Part shown: piece by piece, positions 39,211-48,869 of the stretch
How positions within the stretch are numbered: the first letter of the stretch is position 1
Layout: the number at the start of each line of letters is the position of its first letter
DNA from: Centipeda noxia ATCC 43541
GTDB taxonomy: Bacteria > Bacillota > Negativicutes > Selenomonadales > Selenomonadaceae
Assembly (NCBI RefSeq): GCF_000160555.1
Contig: NZ_GG749280.1
Span: 175,890 to 239,889, forward strand
DNA length: 64,000 bases
Direction: 5' to 3'
Made by a program: the position numbers and the translations under genes
Notes under the pieces: model-generated
The model's database searches: none
The model's input: only the letters and a program-made list of their open reading frames with translations
Told to the model about the DNA's origin: nothing

Positions 39211-40578
39211 TCACCGCGTCGAAGTACGCTTCGACCGCCGCATCCGATTCTCGATCACGTGCAGGCGCAGCATCAGCAGAATTGCACCGACAATGATGCC
39301 CCCGATCAGCCCCGCCCAGTAACCATAGGGTCCGAGCTCCGTCCACCCCGCAAGCACATAGCCGCTGGGCAGTCCAATCCCCCAAAACGAGAGAACGGCC
39401 AGCCAAAATGTGACCGTGACATCCTTGTACCCGCGCAGCGCCCCCTGGAGCGGTGCATTTACGCAGTCACTGAACTGCATGGCAAGTGCATAGAGCAGGA
39501 AGACCCGCAGGAGCTCCCGCACCTCCGGATTCGTCGTATAGAGTGCCGCGACAGAATCGCGCATCACTGCGAGCAGGAGTGCAATCACACCGACGAAGAG
39601 GAGCGTAAGTACGCGGCTGAGGCGGATATAGGCACGCGCTCCATTCTCCCGGCCGGCGCCGACCTCGTAGCCTACGAGGATCGTGATCGCCATGGAGACG
39701 GAGAGCGGCAGCATGTAGACGATCGTGGTGAAGTTCATCGCCGCCTGATGTGCAGCGAGCACGGTTGTCCCGTACGCCGCCATGAGAAGGCCGACGGCGC
39801 CGAAAATACTCTGCTCGCAGAACACCGTGAGGCCGATGGGGACGCAGATCGCGAGCAATGCCCACCATTCTCGCGGGATCGGTTTCGGCAGGCGCGCGAA
39901 GACATGGTAGCGCGCAAACTGTTTCATACACAGAACGACAATGCTGTTCAGCACAAGAAAAATGCAGTAGCTCAGCGCCGCACCAAGCCCTGCACCCGGT
40001 CCACCCAGGGATGGTACGCCGCACGCACCGTACATAAAGATATAGTTCAGGACGATGTTGATCGGAATGGTCGTCATCGTGATATACATGGTGAGGCGCG
40101 TCCGTCCGTGTGCGTCGATGAAGTTGCGCAGAACGATCGCGGGCGCAACCGGAATCAGTCCGAGGGCAATGTAGGAAAGATACTCCATCGTAATATGCTC
40201 GACCACGGGTTCGAGCGCGAGTGCACGCACGAGCATCGGCACGGTCAGCACGCCAACGACGAGCAAGAGCACAGCAAGGAGCGTCGCCCAGTAGAAACTC
40301 TGCTGAACGACGCTCCGAATTTCCCGCATGCGCCGCGCTCCGTAGTGCTGCGCGATCACGGGAGTCAGCCCCGAGACAAGCCCCATAAAAGCCCCGAATA
40401 CGGGGAAGAAGATGCTCGCGCCGACAGCAATCCCTGCAAGATCCTCCTTGCTGATATGCCCTGCCATAATCGTATTGAAGAAGCCCGGCGCCATAAGGGA
40501 AATCTGCGTCACAAGGATGGGAAGGAGCACAATAAAGAACTGGCGGGCACGCGCCGGATATCCATGGACTTCCCGCAA
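39211..40578 (-). CDS. MATE family efflux transporter
   Basis: 455 residues from a TTG at 40578 (AGGAGGGAG at ~6 bases); the longer in-frame start adds 21 unlikely residues. Twelve membrane segments in two homologous halves: LLPILVTQISLMAPGFFNTIMAG ... in half one (seen as separate motifs) and AAMNFTTIVYMLPLSVSMAI in half two. MATE exporters use Na+ or H+ gradients to expel drugs and cationic compounds. Confidence 0.92.
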   Translation of the reverse strand: MREVHGYPARARQFFIVLLPILVTQISLMAPGFFNTIMAGHISKEDLAGIAVGASIFFPVFGAFMGLVSGLTPVIAQHYGARRMREIRSVVQQSFYWATLLAVLLLVVGVLTVPMLVRALALEPVVEHITMEYLSYIALGLIPVAPAIVLRNFIDAHGRTRLTMYITMTTIPINIVLNYIFMYGACGVPSLGGPGAGLGAALSYCIFLVLNSIVVLCMKQFARYHVFARLPKPIPREWWALLAICVPIGLTVFCEQSIFGAVGLLMAAYGTTVLAAHQAAMNFTTIVYMLPLSVSMAITILVGYEVGAGRENGARAYIRLSRVLTLLFVGVIALLLAVMRDSVAALYTTNPEVRELLRVFLLYALAMQFSDCVNAPLQGALRGYKDVTVTFWLAVLSFWGIGLPSGYVLAGWTELGPYGYWAGLIGGIIVGAILLMLRLHVIENRMRRSKRTSTR

Positions 40579-40719
40579 AATCTCCCTCCTCTCCTGAGCT
40601 GGCGCCCCAGTGCATCCTCTTCGCCCTGTCAGCGTCAACAAATCCGCTATAAAGCACCTCTCTGCGGCTTTTTCCTCGGCGGAGCAAATTCTGTGCCGAT
40701 CCCGGCGAGCTTCATCATA

Positions 40720-41832
40720 TCACCCAAAATAATCGGCAATTCCGTCGGCAATTCCCTGCGCAATCTTTTTGATCCCCGCTTCGCTGTTCATCATGCGCTC
40801 TTCATCCGGATTCGAGATAAAGGATATCTCCACGAGAATCGCCGGCATGTCCGTATGTTTGACGACATAGAAATTGCACGTCTGCGTTCCGCGGTCAACC
40901 GTCCCGATGGAATCGATGAGCGCTGTGCGCACGCTGTCAGCAAGCCGTCTCGACTGTGCTGAGCCCTTGGTATAGTAATATGCCGTCGTCCCCTTGACCT
41001 CGGGATTTGTGAACGCATCCGCATGGATCGAAAGGAAAATATCCGCATCCGCACGGTTTGCAATCTCACAGCGCGCCTCAAGCTCCTCGACAGCAGTTGC
41101 ATTGGCTCCTTTTGATGAGACCTCCGTATCTCCCGTGCGCGTGAGAATCACCGCTGCGCCCTCCGCCTCGAGCAGACGCTTGAGCTCACGGCTGACGCGC
41201 AGCGTTACGGACTTCTCCATAATGCCCGTCGGCCCGATCGCGCCCGAGTCGCTTCCGCCATGTCCGGGGTCGATCGCAATTTTCCGTCCCTTCATGCCCG
41301 TAATCGCCGAGATGTCACGATCATGGGAATCGCCCTCGCCGCCATCCGTTCCGCGCGGCTGCACAGATTCCGGGGGCTTCTTCGTCCCGGCGGTGCCACC
41401 CGGCGCGGCGCCGAAATCCATGACGATGCGCGGTTTCCCCCCGCTGAGGGCGAATACCTTGTAGCCGTCTTTCCCGACAGAGGTCTCTACCACAATACGC
41501 ACGGTCGACGCATCGAACTGAGCAGCGCGCACGCCGGAGACGAGAGAGGAATCGACGGTGATATTTTTCTTGTACGCCGGCACAATCCAAGCGTTCTGTA
41601 CGTCCACAACGACGCGCGTCGGATTTGCGAGAACGCGCTGCCGATAGGAAATGGGGCGGTCGGAATCGACGACAATGCGCACATTCCCGTCCATCCGTCC
41701 GATGCGAATCCCTGTGATCTTTGCCATATCCTTGGCGCGGTCGCCGAATGCAGCCTCTGCCGTCGGAGCAGCCGCAGTGATCCCCAGTATGCAGACGAGA
41801 AATACCGTCGTCCATAAAAATATACGATGCAA
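40720..41832 (-). CDS. N-acetylmuramoyl-L-alanine amidase (AMIN + Amidase_3)
   Basis: 370 residues from a TTG at 41832, which has GGAGG at 8 bases (the TTG at 41838 is too close). Signal peptide ending in AAAPTAEA. AMIN domain ~40-135 (ITGIRIGRMDGNVRIVVDSD), Pro/Gly-rich linker, then Amidase_3 from ~180: KIAIDPGHGGSDSGA (Zn His and Glu region), LSIHADAF (Zn His) and MPAILVEISFISNPDEE (catalytic Glu). Cleaves peptidoglycan stem peptides in the periplasm. Confidence 0.93.
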   Translation of the reverse strand: MHRIFLWTTVFLVCILGITAAAPTAEAAFGDRAKDMAKITGIRIGRMDGNVRIVVDSDRPISYRQRVLANPTRVVVDVQNAWIVPAYKKNITVDSSLVSGVRAAQFDASTVRIVVETSVGKDGYKVFALSGGKPRIVMDFGAAPGGTAGTKKPPESVQPRGTDGGEGDSHDRDISAITGMKGRKIAIDPGHGGSDSGAIGPTGIMEKSVTLRVSRELKRLLEAEGAAVILTRTGDTEVSSKGANATAVEELEARCEIANRADADIFLSIHADAFTNPEVKGTTAYYYTKGSAQSRRLADSVRTALIDSIGTVDRGTQTCNFYVVKHTDMPAILVEISFISNPDEERMMNSEAGIKKIAQGIADGIADYFG

Positions 41833-41884
41833 GAGCAAAACCTCCTAAAGGAATCACGGGGAAAGCCCCATGACGGTGATTCGT

Positions 41885-41923
41885 AAAAAACCTGCGAAAG
41901 CCGCTTATCAGCGGCTTCGCAGG
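41885..41923 (-). terminator. Terminator of the flagellar operon
   Basis: CCTGCGAAAGCCGCT...AGCGGCTTCGCAGG with a 4-base loop and T6 on the minus strand, directly after motE. Confidence 0.92.
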
Positions 41924-41948
41924 CTCTCTCCATCCGTGTGTTGTTTCC

Positions 41949-42569
41949 CTATTGCTGCGGCGCCTCCGCAGATCCCTCTTCTGCCGGTGCAGATCCCGGC
42001 ACTGCGGCATTTGCAGCGGCATTGCGCGCGTTGGTTGCCCTGTTCGGAACGCCCTCATAGATAATCTGCGTGATCTGCGCGGCGCGTTCCGGCTCAAATG
42101 CCGCCATAATCTTCGCCGCATTGCTCTCGTCCATGCGCTGCAGGATGGCAATACACAGATCGACATCGAGAGATTCCATGACCTTTGCCGCATCCGCCGC
42201 CTTCATATCGTCGTAGAGATGTGCGAGCTTCGTGATGCGCTTTTTCTCGGCTTTCTCACGCTCCGCCTGCTGCTTTGCAATCTCTTCTTTTGTAATCCTT
42301 ACGCTCTCAGATGCCTTCTTCGGCTTCGCAGCAGCAGGCATACTGTGCCCGGGCGTATGCACCGTACTGTCTGAGGACTGCGCCGTATGCTCCGCGCTCC
42401 CCGCAGGCGGCACAAAGTACTCACCGATGATGGGGAGTTTGTGCAGTCCGTACTCCTCATTGAGTGCCTGCGTGTCAAAGAGACGAAGGTAGACGCCGAG
42501 CGCAAAGCCTCCGGCGACCAATACGAGGAGTAAGATCAATCCAAATAGGATCTTCAATTTCTTCCGCAT
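41949..42569 (-). CDS. MotE-like flagellar protein (MgtE-N-like domain)
   Basis: 206 residues. N-terminal membrane helix (~6-26), periplasmic part with a Lys/Glu-rich coiled coil (~95-125), and a MgtE-N-like helical domain (VMESLDVDLCIAILQRMDESNAAKIMAAFEPERA, seen in parts). Its place after fliJ and a transglycosylase matches MotE, a periplasmic chaperone or scaffold of stator MotC in other bacteria. The name rests on domain and position only. Confidence 0.75.
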   Translation of the reverse strand: MRKKLKILFGLILLLVLVAGGFALGVYLRLFDTQALNEEYGLHKLPIIGEYFVPPAGSAEHTAQSSDSTVHTPGHSMPAAAKPKKASESVRITKEEIAKQQAEREKAEKKRITKLAHLYDDMKAADAAKVMESLDVDLCIAILQRMDESNAAKIMAAFEPERAAQITQIIYEGVPNRATNARNAAANAAVPGSAPAEEGSAEAPQQ

Positions 42570-42619
42570 GGAATTCCCTGCCCTCTTTCTCTTTCCCTTA
42601 GTATACTCGATTTATTCGC

Positions 42620-43237
42620 TCAGCGGTAGATGTCCAGAACACTGTCGACATAATTCTGCGTCTCGGCATAGGGCGGAACACCGCCGTACGCCTTTACCGC
42701 ATTCGGCCCGGCATTATAGGCGGCAACGGCCTTCTTCACATCGCCGCCGAAGGCGTCGAGCATCTCCCGCAGGTACTTCGCTCCGCCCTCAATATTGCCC
42801 TCCAGATTATAGGGATCAACCCCAAGCCCGGCTGCCGTCTCAGGCATCAGCTGCATGACCCCGACCGCGCCTGCAGGCGAAACGGCCTTCTGATTTCCAC
42901 CGGACTCGACCTCCGCAACGGCGGAGACGAGTTTTGGATCGAGCCCGTATTTCTGCGCCGCACGGTGAATTGTGCGCGCGAGATTCGGATCGGCCAGTGT
43001 GGTCCGATCCGCTGCAGACGTATTCTGCATGTGCGCAGGCGCTGCAGCGGCGTCACCCGCCTGCACGCGCTGCGCGGCATAGGCTTTAGCGGCAGCGCCA
43101 TTGGCACTGCGATTGATTTCCTGCTGAAGTTTTGATGCAAAATCCATCCCTGGGAGGTCCTGCTTCGGCAGCGCAAACTGCCCTTCGATCTCCGCAATAC
43201 GCGCCTGTATCTGGCGAACGCCCGAAAGATCCATCAT
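42620..43237 (-). CDS. SLT lytic transglycosylase of the flagellar operon
   Basis: 205 residues. The C-terminal ~115 residues are an SLT domain: YGLDPKLVSAVAEVESGGNQ (catalytic Glu), SPAGAVGVMQLMPETA, and AVAAYNAGPNAV. The N-terminal part is probably a rod-binding or export region, as there is no Sec signal peptide; export through the flagellar apparatus is likely (inference). Overlaps fliJ by four bases (ATGA). Confidence 0.9.
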   Translation of the reverse strand: MMDLSGVRQIQARIAEIEGQFALPKQDLPGMDFASKLQQEINRSANGAAAKAYAAQRVQAGDAAAAPAHMQNTSAADRTTLADPNLARTIHRAAQKYGLDPKLVSAVAEVESGGNQKAVSPAGAVGVMQLMPETAAGLGVDPYNLEGNIEGGAKYLREMLDAFGGDVKKAVAAYNAGPNAVKAYGGVPPYAETQNYVDSVLDIYR

Positions 43238-43701
43238 ACCGCTTCCTCCAATTCCCTATTCCGCATCGTCAGCTGCAGACCGATCTCATCGAGCATCTTC
43301 TGCTCCTCCTGCAAGATCTCTGTCTTGTATTCCGCAAGGCGTTTTTCCCTCAGTTTTTCGATGCTTTTAAGTGCACTCATGTGCTCCATAAGAACTTTGA
43401 GCCGCTTCTGCCGCTCGGCACTCGCCTGCAGGATGACCTGCTGCTGATCCTCGATCTGCTGCCGCTTCCACCCGAAGAACTGATTAAAACTCATGAGGCG
43501 GCCGATCTTGATGCGAGTGCCCACCTTCGAGAGTTCCTCGTAGTCGCGCTGCCCCTGCGCCATCTCCTCCAGGAGCCGGCGCTGGCAGGCGCGCGCCTCG
43601 TCCAAACGGCGCACCGCCTCGGCAAAGGCGACCTCTGCCTCCTCCTTCTTCATGCGTGTAACCTTAAGAAGGGTTTCCAACTGAAAACGAAATTTTTTCA
43701 T
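43234..43701 (-). CDS. fliJ: Flagellar export chaperone FliJ
   Basis: 155 residues, almost wholly charged coiled coil (KFRFQLETLLKVTRMKKEEAE...). Length, opening motif and position after fliI define FliJ, which sits inside the FliI hexamer as a central stalk. Overlaps fliI by four bases. Confidence 0.88.
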   Translation of the reverse strand: MKKFRFQLETLLKVTRMKKEEAEVAFAEAVRRLDEARACQRRLLEEMAQGQRDYEELSKVGTRIKIGRLMSFNQFFGWKRQQIEDQQQVILQASAERQKRLKVLMEHMSALKSIEKLREKRLAEYKTEILQEEQKMLDEIGLQLTMRNRELEEAV

Positions 43702-45083
43702 GTGCTTTCCTCAGCGGGGGCGGGCGCAGGTTCAGACTTTCCAACAGCGGCGAGGAGCTGCTGCTCCGTCTCCTCATAGGAGGTCACCTCATAGATATCC
43801 TGCCGAAGGAACTCGTTGATGCCGTCAATCTTTTGAATGGCAGCATCGATCTTCGGACTGGATCCTTTGACATATGCCCCGATATGAATGAGATCCTCCG
43901 CCTCGGCATAGACCGCCATGAGCTGGCGCATCTCCTGCGCCGCTTCCAGATGGCTCTTGTCCACAACCTCGTACATAACGCGGCTGACGCTGCCGAGCAC
44001 ATCGATCGCCGGGAAATGGTTCTGCGCCGCAATGCGGCGTGAGAGTACGATATGCCCATCAAGAATGGAGCGGACGGCGTCCGCAATGGGCTCATTCATA
44101 TCATCACCGTCAACAAGAACGGTATAGATGCCTGTGATGGAGCCTCTCTCGCTCGTGCCTGCGCGTTCGAGCAGGCGCGGAAGCATCGCAAAGACAGACG
44201 GCGTATAGCCGCGTGTCGCGGGCGGCTCGCCGATGGTGAGGCCGACCTCGCGCTGCGCCATCGCAAAACGCGTGACCGAGTCCATCATAAGAACGACCTT
44301 ATGCCCCTGATCGCGGAAATACTCGGCGATTGCCGTGCCCGTCATCGCCCCCTTGATGCGCACAAGCGCAGGCTGGTCGGAGGTCGCAACAACGACCACA
44401 GAGCGTTTGAGCCCCTCCTCGCCGAGATCACGCTCAATGAAGTCACGCACCTCACGGCCGCGTTCCCCGACGAGAGTGATGACGCTGATGTCCGCCTCGG
44501 TATTGCGCGCGATCATAGAGAGCAGCGTCGATTTGCCGACGCCGGAGCCCGCCATGATGCCGATGCGCTGCCCGTCACCGAGCGTGATGAGCCCATCAAT
44601 GGCGCGTACACCGACGTAGAGGTTGTCGTGAATGCGCGGGCGCGTGAGCGGCGGAGGCGGAGGGGCCTGCAGGGGATATTCCTCCTGCGCAAGAATCGGT
44701 CCCTTGCCGTCAATCGGATTGCCGAGCCCGTCCAGTACGCGCCCGAGCAGCTCCTCGCCGACCTTAACCCGCAGGCGTCGGCCCGTAGCGATGACCTCGC
44801 AGCCGGGGCCGATGCCCTGCATTTCACCGACTGGCATGAGGAGCACGCTCCCCTCACGAAAGCCGACCACCTCCGCGGGAACAGGCGGCATCCCTGAGAA
44901 ATGAGAACTCACATAGCACAGCTCACCGACGGTGACCGTCGGGCCCTGCGACTCGATGACAAGGCCGATGATCTGCGTCACTTTCCCCGTCAGTTTCATT
45001 GGCGAACATGCGCGCAGGGCATCCTGAAATTTATGGATATCTATGGAAAATGGGGGATTCCCCCCCGTTTCACTCATATTCAT
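43698..45083 (-). CDS. fliI: Flagellum-specific ATPase FliI
   Basis: 461 residues. Walker A GIMAGSGVGKSTLLSMIA (~residue 165), VGERGREVRDFIERDLG, Walker B region VVLMMDSVTRFAMAQREVGL, and GEPPATRGYTPSVFAMLPRLLERAG are F1-beta/FliI motifs. Energises flagellar export. The ATG overlaps the fliH stop. Confidence 0.96.
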   Translation of the reverse strand: MNMSETGGNPPFSIDIHKFQDALRACSPMKLTGKVTQIIGLVIESQGPTVTVGELCYVSSHFSGMPPVPAEVVGFREGSVLLMPVGEMQGIGPGCEVIATGRRLRVKVGEELLGRVLDGLGNPIDGKGPILAQEEYPLQAPPPPPLTRPRIHDNLYVGVRAIDGLITLGDGQRIGIMAGSGVGKSTLLSMIARNTEADISVITLVGERGREVRDFIERDLGEEGLKRSVVVVATSDQPALVRIKGAMTGTAIAEYFRDQGHKVVLMMDSVTRFAMAQREVGLTIGEPPATRGYTPSVFAMLPRLLERAGTSERGSITGIYTVLVDGDDMNEPIADAVRSILDGHIVLSRRIAAQNHFPAIDVLGSVSRVMYEVVDKSHLEAAQEMRQLMAVYAEAEDLIHIGAYVKGSSPKIDAAIQKIDGINEFLRQDIYEVTSYEETEQQLLAAVGKSEPAPAPAEEST

Positions 45084-45871
45084 AGCATAACTTCCCGCAC
45101 AGCCTTCTTAAGCTGCTCGATCTGTGTCTGCAGACGTGCGTCAACATTTCCGTTCGGCGTCTCCACGAGACAGTCTCCGGGCTTTAGCCCATCGTCGGAG
45201 GTGATGGTGAGATTCGTATCTCCCGCCGTCAGAATGCCGCGCAGCTCATCGCGCGCCATCAGCACAAAATCGTAGCTGTTGGGCGGAACATGAACAACGA
45301 TCTCCTTTTGATCCTTGACGCGCAGAATCGCGTCGCGCACGACGGGCAGAACCATCTGCGGCACATCGATGAAATGCTGCGGCAGAACGCGTTCCACGGC
45401 CTCCATGGCAATGGAAACAATGTCCTGCTCCGCATGAATAACATAGTCCCGCATGGCGTCATGCGCGTCGCGCAGGGTTTTCTCTGCCTGGGCATTGGTC
45501 TGCCGGATGAGATCTTCCATCTCGGCGCGTACCGCGGCTTCTCCTGCCTCTCTTCCCGCGGCAAAGCCGTCTTCATGCCCTTTGGCACGAGCCTCCTCGC
45601 GTTCCTGTTCGATCTGTGTTTGAGCCTCACTCAGAAGCTGGTCGCGTTCCTTCTCGGCTTCTCCGCGGAGGACGGCGACCTGGATCTCCGCCTCTTTGAC
45701 GCGCTCGTCCATTGCCTGTTCGCGTGCTTCAATGCGGGCAAGCAGGTACTGAACGGTCTCTTCACTGACGCCCTCTTCCTCCCCCTCCTCGCGGGAGGGC
45801 GGCGGCGGGGGCGGTGCATCAATGAGGTGCGGATTCTCTTCCCAGACGGCTGCCTTGATAACTCTAGACAA
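45080..45871 (-). CDS. fliH: Flagellar assembly protein FliH
   Basis: 263 residues from a TTG start inside the fliG end (GGGAG 9 bases upstream). A Pro-rich spot (APPPPPPSREEGEEEG), a long coiled coil (~60-145), then the FliH/V-ATPase-E-like C-terminal domain (FIDVPQMVLPVVRDAILRVKDQ...). Stator and inhibitor of FliI. Confidence 0.9.
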   Translation of the reverse strand: MSRVIKAAVWEENPHLIDAPPPPPPSREEGEEEGVSEETVQYLLARIEAREQAMDERVKEAEIQVAVLRGEAEKERDQLLSEAQTQIEQEREEARAKGHEDGFAAGREAGEAAVRAEMEDLIRQTNAQAEKTLRDAHDAMRDYVIHAEQDIVSIAMEAVERVLPQHFIDVPQMVLPVVRDAILRVKDQKEIVVHVPPNSYDFVLMARDELRGILTAGDTNLTITSDDGLKPGDCLVETPNGNVDARLQTQIEQLKKAVREVML

Positions 45872-46883
45872 TCATCTCGTCTCCCTTGCCGCGCGAAATC
45901 ACGATCTCGCCCTTGTCCTCGAGCACGCGGATGATGCTGACGACCTTCTGCTGGGCCTCCTCGACGTCGCGAATCTTGACCGGACCCATGAACTCGATCT
46001 CCTCGCGCAGCATATCCGCCGCACGCGTCGACATATTCTTGAACACCTTGTCGGCGACTTCCTGCGGCGTCGCCTTGAGGGCGAGGGAAAGATCCTTTGT
46101 CTCGACCTGGCGCAGAACAAGCTGCAGCGAGCGGTCGTCGATCTGAACAATGTCCTCGAAGACAAACATGAGCTTTTTGATCTCTTCGGCAAGCTCCGGA
46201 TTGTCGACCTCGAGGGTCTCTACAATCGCCTTTTCCGTCGTGCGGTCGACACGGTTGAGCACCTCGACAATCGCCTTGATGCCGCCCGCCGTGGTAAAGT
46301 CCTGTGTTACCATCGAGGACAGTTTTCTCTCCAACACGCGCTCCACTTCGCGAATGAAATCCGGCGACGTGCGATCCATCATTGCAACGCGCTTCGTAAC
46401 CTCTACCTGCGACTCCGGCGGCAATGAACCGAGGACGATCGCTGCTTGATCCGGCTCGAGATACGCCATGATGAGCGCGATGGTCTGCGGATGTTCGTTC
46501 TGTATGAAGTTGAGCAGCTGTGCAGGATCGGTCTTGCGCAGGAAGTCGAAGGGGCGCACCTGAAGGCTCGTCGTGAGGCGGTTGATGATCTCGAGCGCCT
46601 TGTCCGGGCCGAGCGCCTTCTCCAGGACATTCTGCGCATACTGCAGGCCGCCCGAGGAAATGTAATCCTGCGCCATGCACATAGAATAAAACTCGGCGAT
46701 AATTTCTGCCTTAAGCGCAGATGAAACTTGTTTTTGATTTGCAATCTCGAGCGTCAGCTGCTCGATCTCATCGTCGTCCATATGCTGGAACAACTTGGCG
46801 GAGTACTCCGGTCCGATCGCGATGAAGAGGATTGCCGCCTTCTGCTGATTGGTCAGATCTCCGCTGCCATACATATCAGGCAT
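45864..46883 (-). CDS. fliG: Flagellar motor switch protein FliG
   Basis: 339 residues from ATG 46883 (GGAGGAG upstream), two bases after the fliF stop. LTNQQKAAILFIAIGPEYSAKLFQ, the EHPQTIA motif (FIQNEHPQTIALIMAYLEP) and the C-terminal torque helix region (FVFEDIVQIDDRSLQLVLR; MSTRAADMLREEIEFMGPVK) are typical. Part of the rotor switch under FliF. Confidence 0.97.
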   Translation of the reverse strand: MPDMYGSGDLTNQQKAAILFIAIGPEYSAKLFQHMDDDEIEQLTLEIANQKQVSSALKAEIIAEFYSMCMAQDYISSGGLQYAQNVLEKALGPDKALEIINRLTTSLQVRPFDFLRKTDPAQLLNFIQNEHPQTIALIMAYLEPDQAAIVLGSLPPESQVEVTKRVAMMDRTSPDFIREVERVLERKLSSMVTQDFTTAGGIKAIVEVLNRVDRTTEKAIVETLEVDNPELAEEIKKLMFVFEDIVQIDDRSLQLVLRQVETKDLSLALKATPQEVADKVFKNMSTRAADMLREEIEFMGPVKIRDVEEAQQKVVSIIRVLEDKGEIVISRGKGDEMIV

Positions 46884-46885
46884 AT

Positions 46886-48466
46886 TTACTCCTCCTCCGA
46901 AAGCCACGTCTTGACGAGGAGCGCCACCTCTTCCGGCTTGGAATCGATGAGGGCGAGGAGGGCGAGTTTCTGGTTCATCTGATGCTGTTCCTCCTCGGAG
47001 AGGTCTTCCTCTTCAACCTCGCCCGCTGCAATCGCCGCGGCACGCTCCTCTGCAGCCCGCGCTTCTTCAATGCGCTGCGCTTCTTCTGCCGCTTCGCGTT
47101 CGAGGCGCTTCTTCCGGCGGTACATGAGAATGCCGCCGACGATGAGCGCAATGATGAGGAGCGCAAGGCCGACCTGCGCGTAGAAGATCCGATCCTGACG
47201 ATCCTTCTCTGCCTGTTCCTCCGCAGCGCGGCGCTCTGCCGCCTCCGTGCTGAACGGCAGAGGTTCGACGGAGATCGTATCGCCGCGCGTCGGATTGATG
47301 CCCGCTGCACTGCTCACCGTGCGCAGGATACTCTCCTGCTGCGGCTGGGTCACATCGTCGTTGACGAGGACGGCGACGGTGAGACGACGGATCGATCCGG
47401 GAGACGCAATGACATGCTGGCGCTCCTCGTTGATCTCATAGTTCTTTGTAGATTCTTTTTTCTCGTATTCGGCGTTTGCATTTGCCTCCTGCTCCACATA
47501 GCCGGGAACGTTGCTCTGCACGCCTGCAGGGCCGCCGGGATTGGTGGAGTTGCCGACGTAGCTCTCCGAGATGTCCTGCTGGCTGCGTATGATGCCCGCA
47601 TCGTCGACCACAGGCGTAAAAGTCTGCCGATCGGTCAGACGATCGTCAAAGTCCAGTTCTACGCTGACGCGCGCGAAAGCACGCCCCTCACCAAGCGTCT
47701 GATCGAGCAGGGACTGTACCTTCTTTTCGATATTATCCTGTACTTTGCGCGTCATGTCGAGCTGCGTGAGCGTCTTGACCCCGATCGCGTTCTCATCCTG
47801 ATCGTCCGGGTCGTTCAAAATCTTGCCCGTGTCGTCAACAATCGTGATGTTCTCGGGCATCAGTCCCTTTACGCTGTGCGCGGCAAGGTTGACAATACCC
47901 TTGATCTCTTTCTTGGTCAGCTCCGCATTCGGCTTGAGACGCAGCATAATAGAAGCCGTTGCAGGCTTCTCCTCTTTTTTGTAGAGGCTGTCCTCCGGCA
48001 AAACGATATGAACGCGGGCCTTCTCGACGGCCTCAATTTGTTCAATCGTACGCGTCAGCTCGCCCTGGAGGGCCTGAAGGTAATTGACGCGGTTCTGGAA
48101 CTCCGTGACGCCGAGTTTGCTGTCATCGAATATCTCAAAACCCTTGTTCCCGCGCGGCAGTCCCTGCGTGGCAAGATTAAGCCGCGCCTCATGGACGTTC
48201 GTCGTAGGAACAAGGATGGTTGTGCCTGACTTATTCTCTTGTATTTCGTAGCTGATCTTCGACTCACGAAGCTGCTTGGCGACTTCGCCTGCATCCTTGG
48301 TCTCCATGTCGGTGAACAGCGGAACCATATCAGGTTTGCTGCCGTACCAGAAACTCAGACCAAAGATCAGGACGAGAATCGCGAGCGCCGAACCGAGCAT
48401 GATGTAGCGCTGCCGTTTATCAAAGCGTTTCCACATCGCCAGGCCGCGCTCTTTCCACTCTCCCAT
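46886..48466 (-). CDS. fliF: Flagellar MS-ring protein FliF
   Basis: 526 residues. N-terminal helix (~23-43), ring-building YscJ/FliF domain (SKISYEIQENKSGTTILVPT; ATQGLPRGNKGFEIFDDSKLGVTEF in parts; ARVHIVLPEDSLYKKEEKPA), a second helix at ~425-445 and an acidic C-terminus that binds FliG. Forms the inner-membrane ring of the basal body. Confidence 0.96.
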   Translation of the reverse strand: MGEWKERGLAMWKRFDKRQRYIMLGSALAILVLIFGLSFWYGSKPDMVPLFTDMETKDAGEVAKQLRESKISYEIQENKSGTTILVPTTNVHEARLNLATQGLPRGNKGFEIFDDSKLGVTEFQNRVNYLQALQGELTRTIEQIEAVEKARVHIVLPEDSLYKKEEKPATASIMLRLKPNAELTKKEIKGIVNLAAHSVKGLMPENITIVDDTGKILNDPDDQDENAIGVKTLTQLDMTRKVQDNIEKKVQSLLDQTLGEGRAFARVSVELDFDDRLTDRQTFTPVVDDAGIIRSQQDISESYVGNSTNPGGPAGVQSNVPGYVEQEANANAEYEKKESTKNYEINEERQHVIASPGSIRRLTVAVLVNDDVTQPQQESILRTVSSAAGINPTRGDTISVEPLPFSTEAAERRAAEEQAEKDRQDRIFYAQVGLALLIIALIVGGILMYRRKKRLEREAAEEAQRIEEARAAEERAAAIAAGEVEEEDLSEEEQHQMNQKLALLALIDSKPEEVALLVKTWLSEEE

Positions 48467-48533
48467 AATCTCTTTCCCTTCAAGTCATCACGGTTGTGCC
48501 CGCCCCGGAGGCGCGCGAAACGGCAGGTATTCC

Positions 48534-48842
48534 TTATACCTGCATCCGCATGATTTCCTGATAGGCAGAGACTGCGCGATTGCGCAGCTGCAGCGTGAGC
48601 TGCAGTGCGATCTCAGCCTTCTGCCCCGCAACGACGACCTGAGAGATATCCGAGACTTCGCCTGCGGCAAGCAATTTGTTCTGCTCATCCGATGCAAGCT
48701 GGAGCTGGTTCACCTCGGAAAGGGCATCTTTGAGATACGTGCCGAAGCTTTTTTCCTCGGGCTTTTCGATGGTTTCCCCCAGATGACTGACTGCACGCAT
48801 CGTTACGGGGGTCATTTGCAGTGCCTGTACTTCCATATACAT
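48534..48842 (-). CDS. fliE: Flagellar hook-basal body protein FliE
   Basis: 102 residues. FGTYLKDALSEVNQLQLASDEQ and the C-terminal ISQVVVAGQKAEIALQLTLQLRNRAVSAYQEIMRMQV (seen in parts) are FliE motifs. Joins the MS ring and the rod. GGGAG precedes the ATG. Confidence 0.93.
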   Translation of the reverse strand: MYMEVQALQMTPVTMRAVSHLGETIEKPEEKSFGTYLKDALSEVNQLQLASDEQNKLLAAGEVSDISQVVVAGQKAEIALQLTLQLRNRAVSAYQEIMRMQV

Positions 48843-48869
48843 TGATCTCCCTTAAAATGTGTGCAGGAA

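Noticed and set aside
39259-40962. Long plus-strand open frames opposite the MATE gene
   Set aside because: Shadow frames rich in Arg, His, Asp and Glu with no hydrophobic core; the minus-strand MATE protein explains the region.
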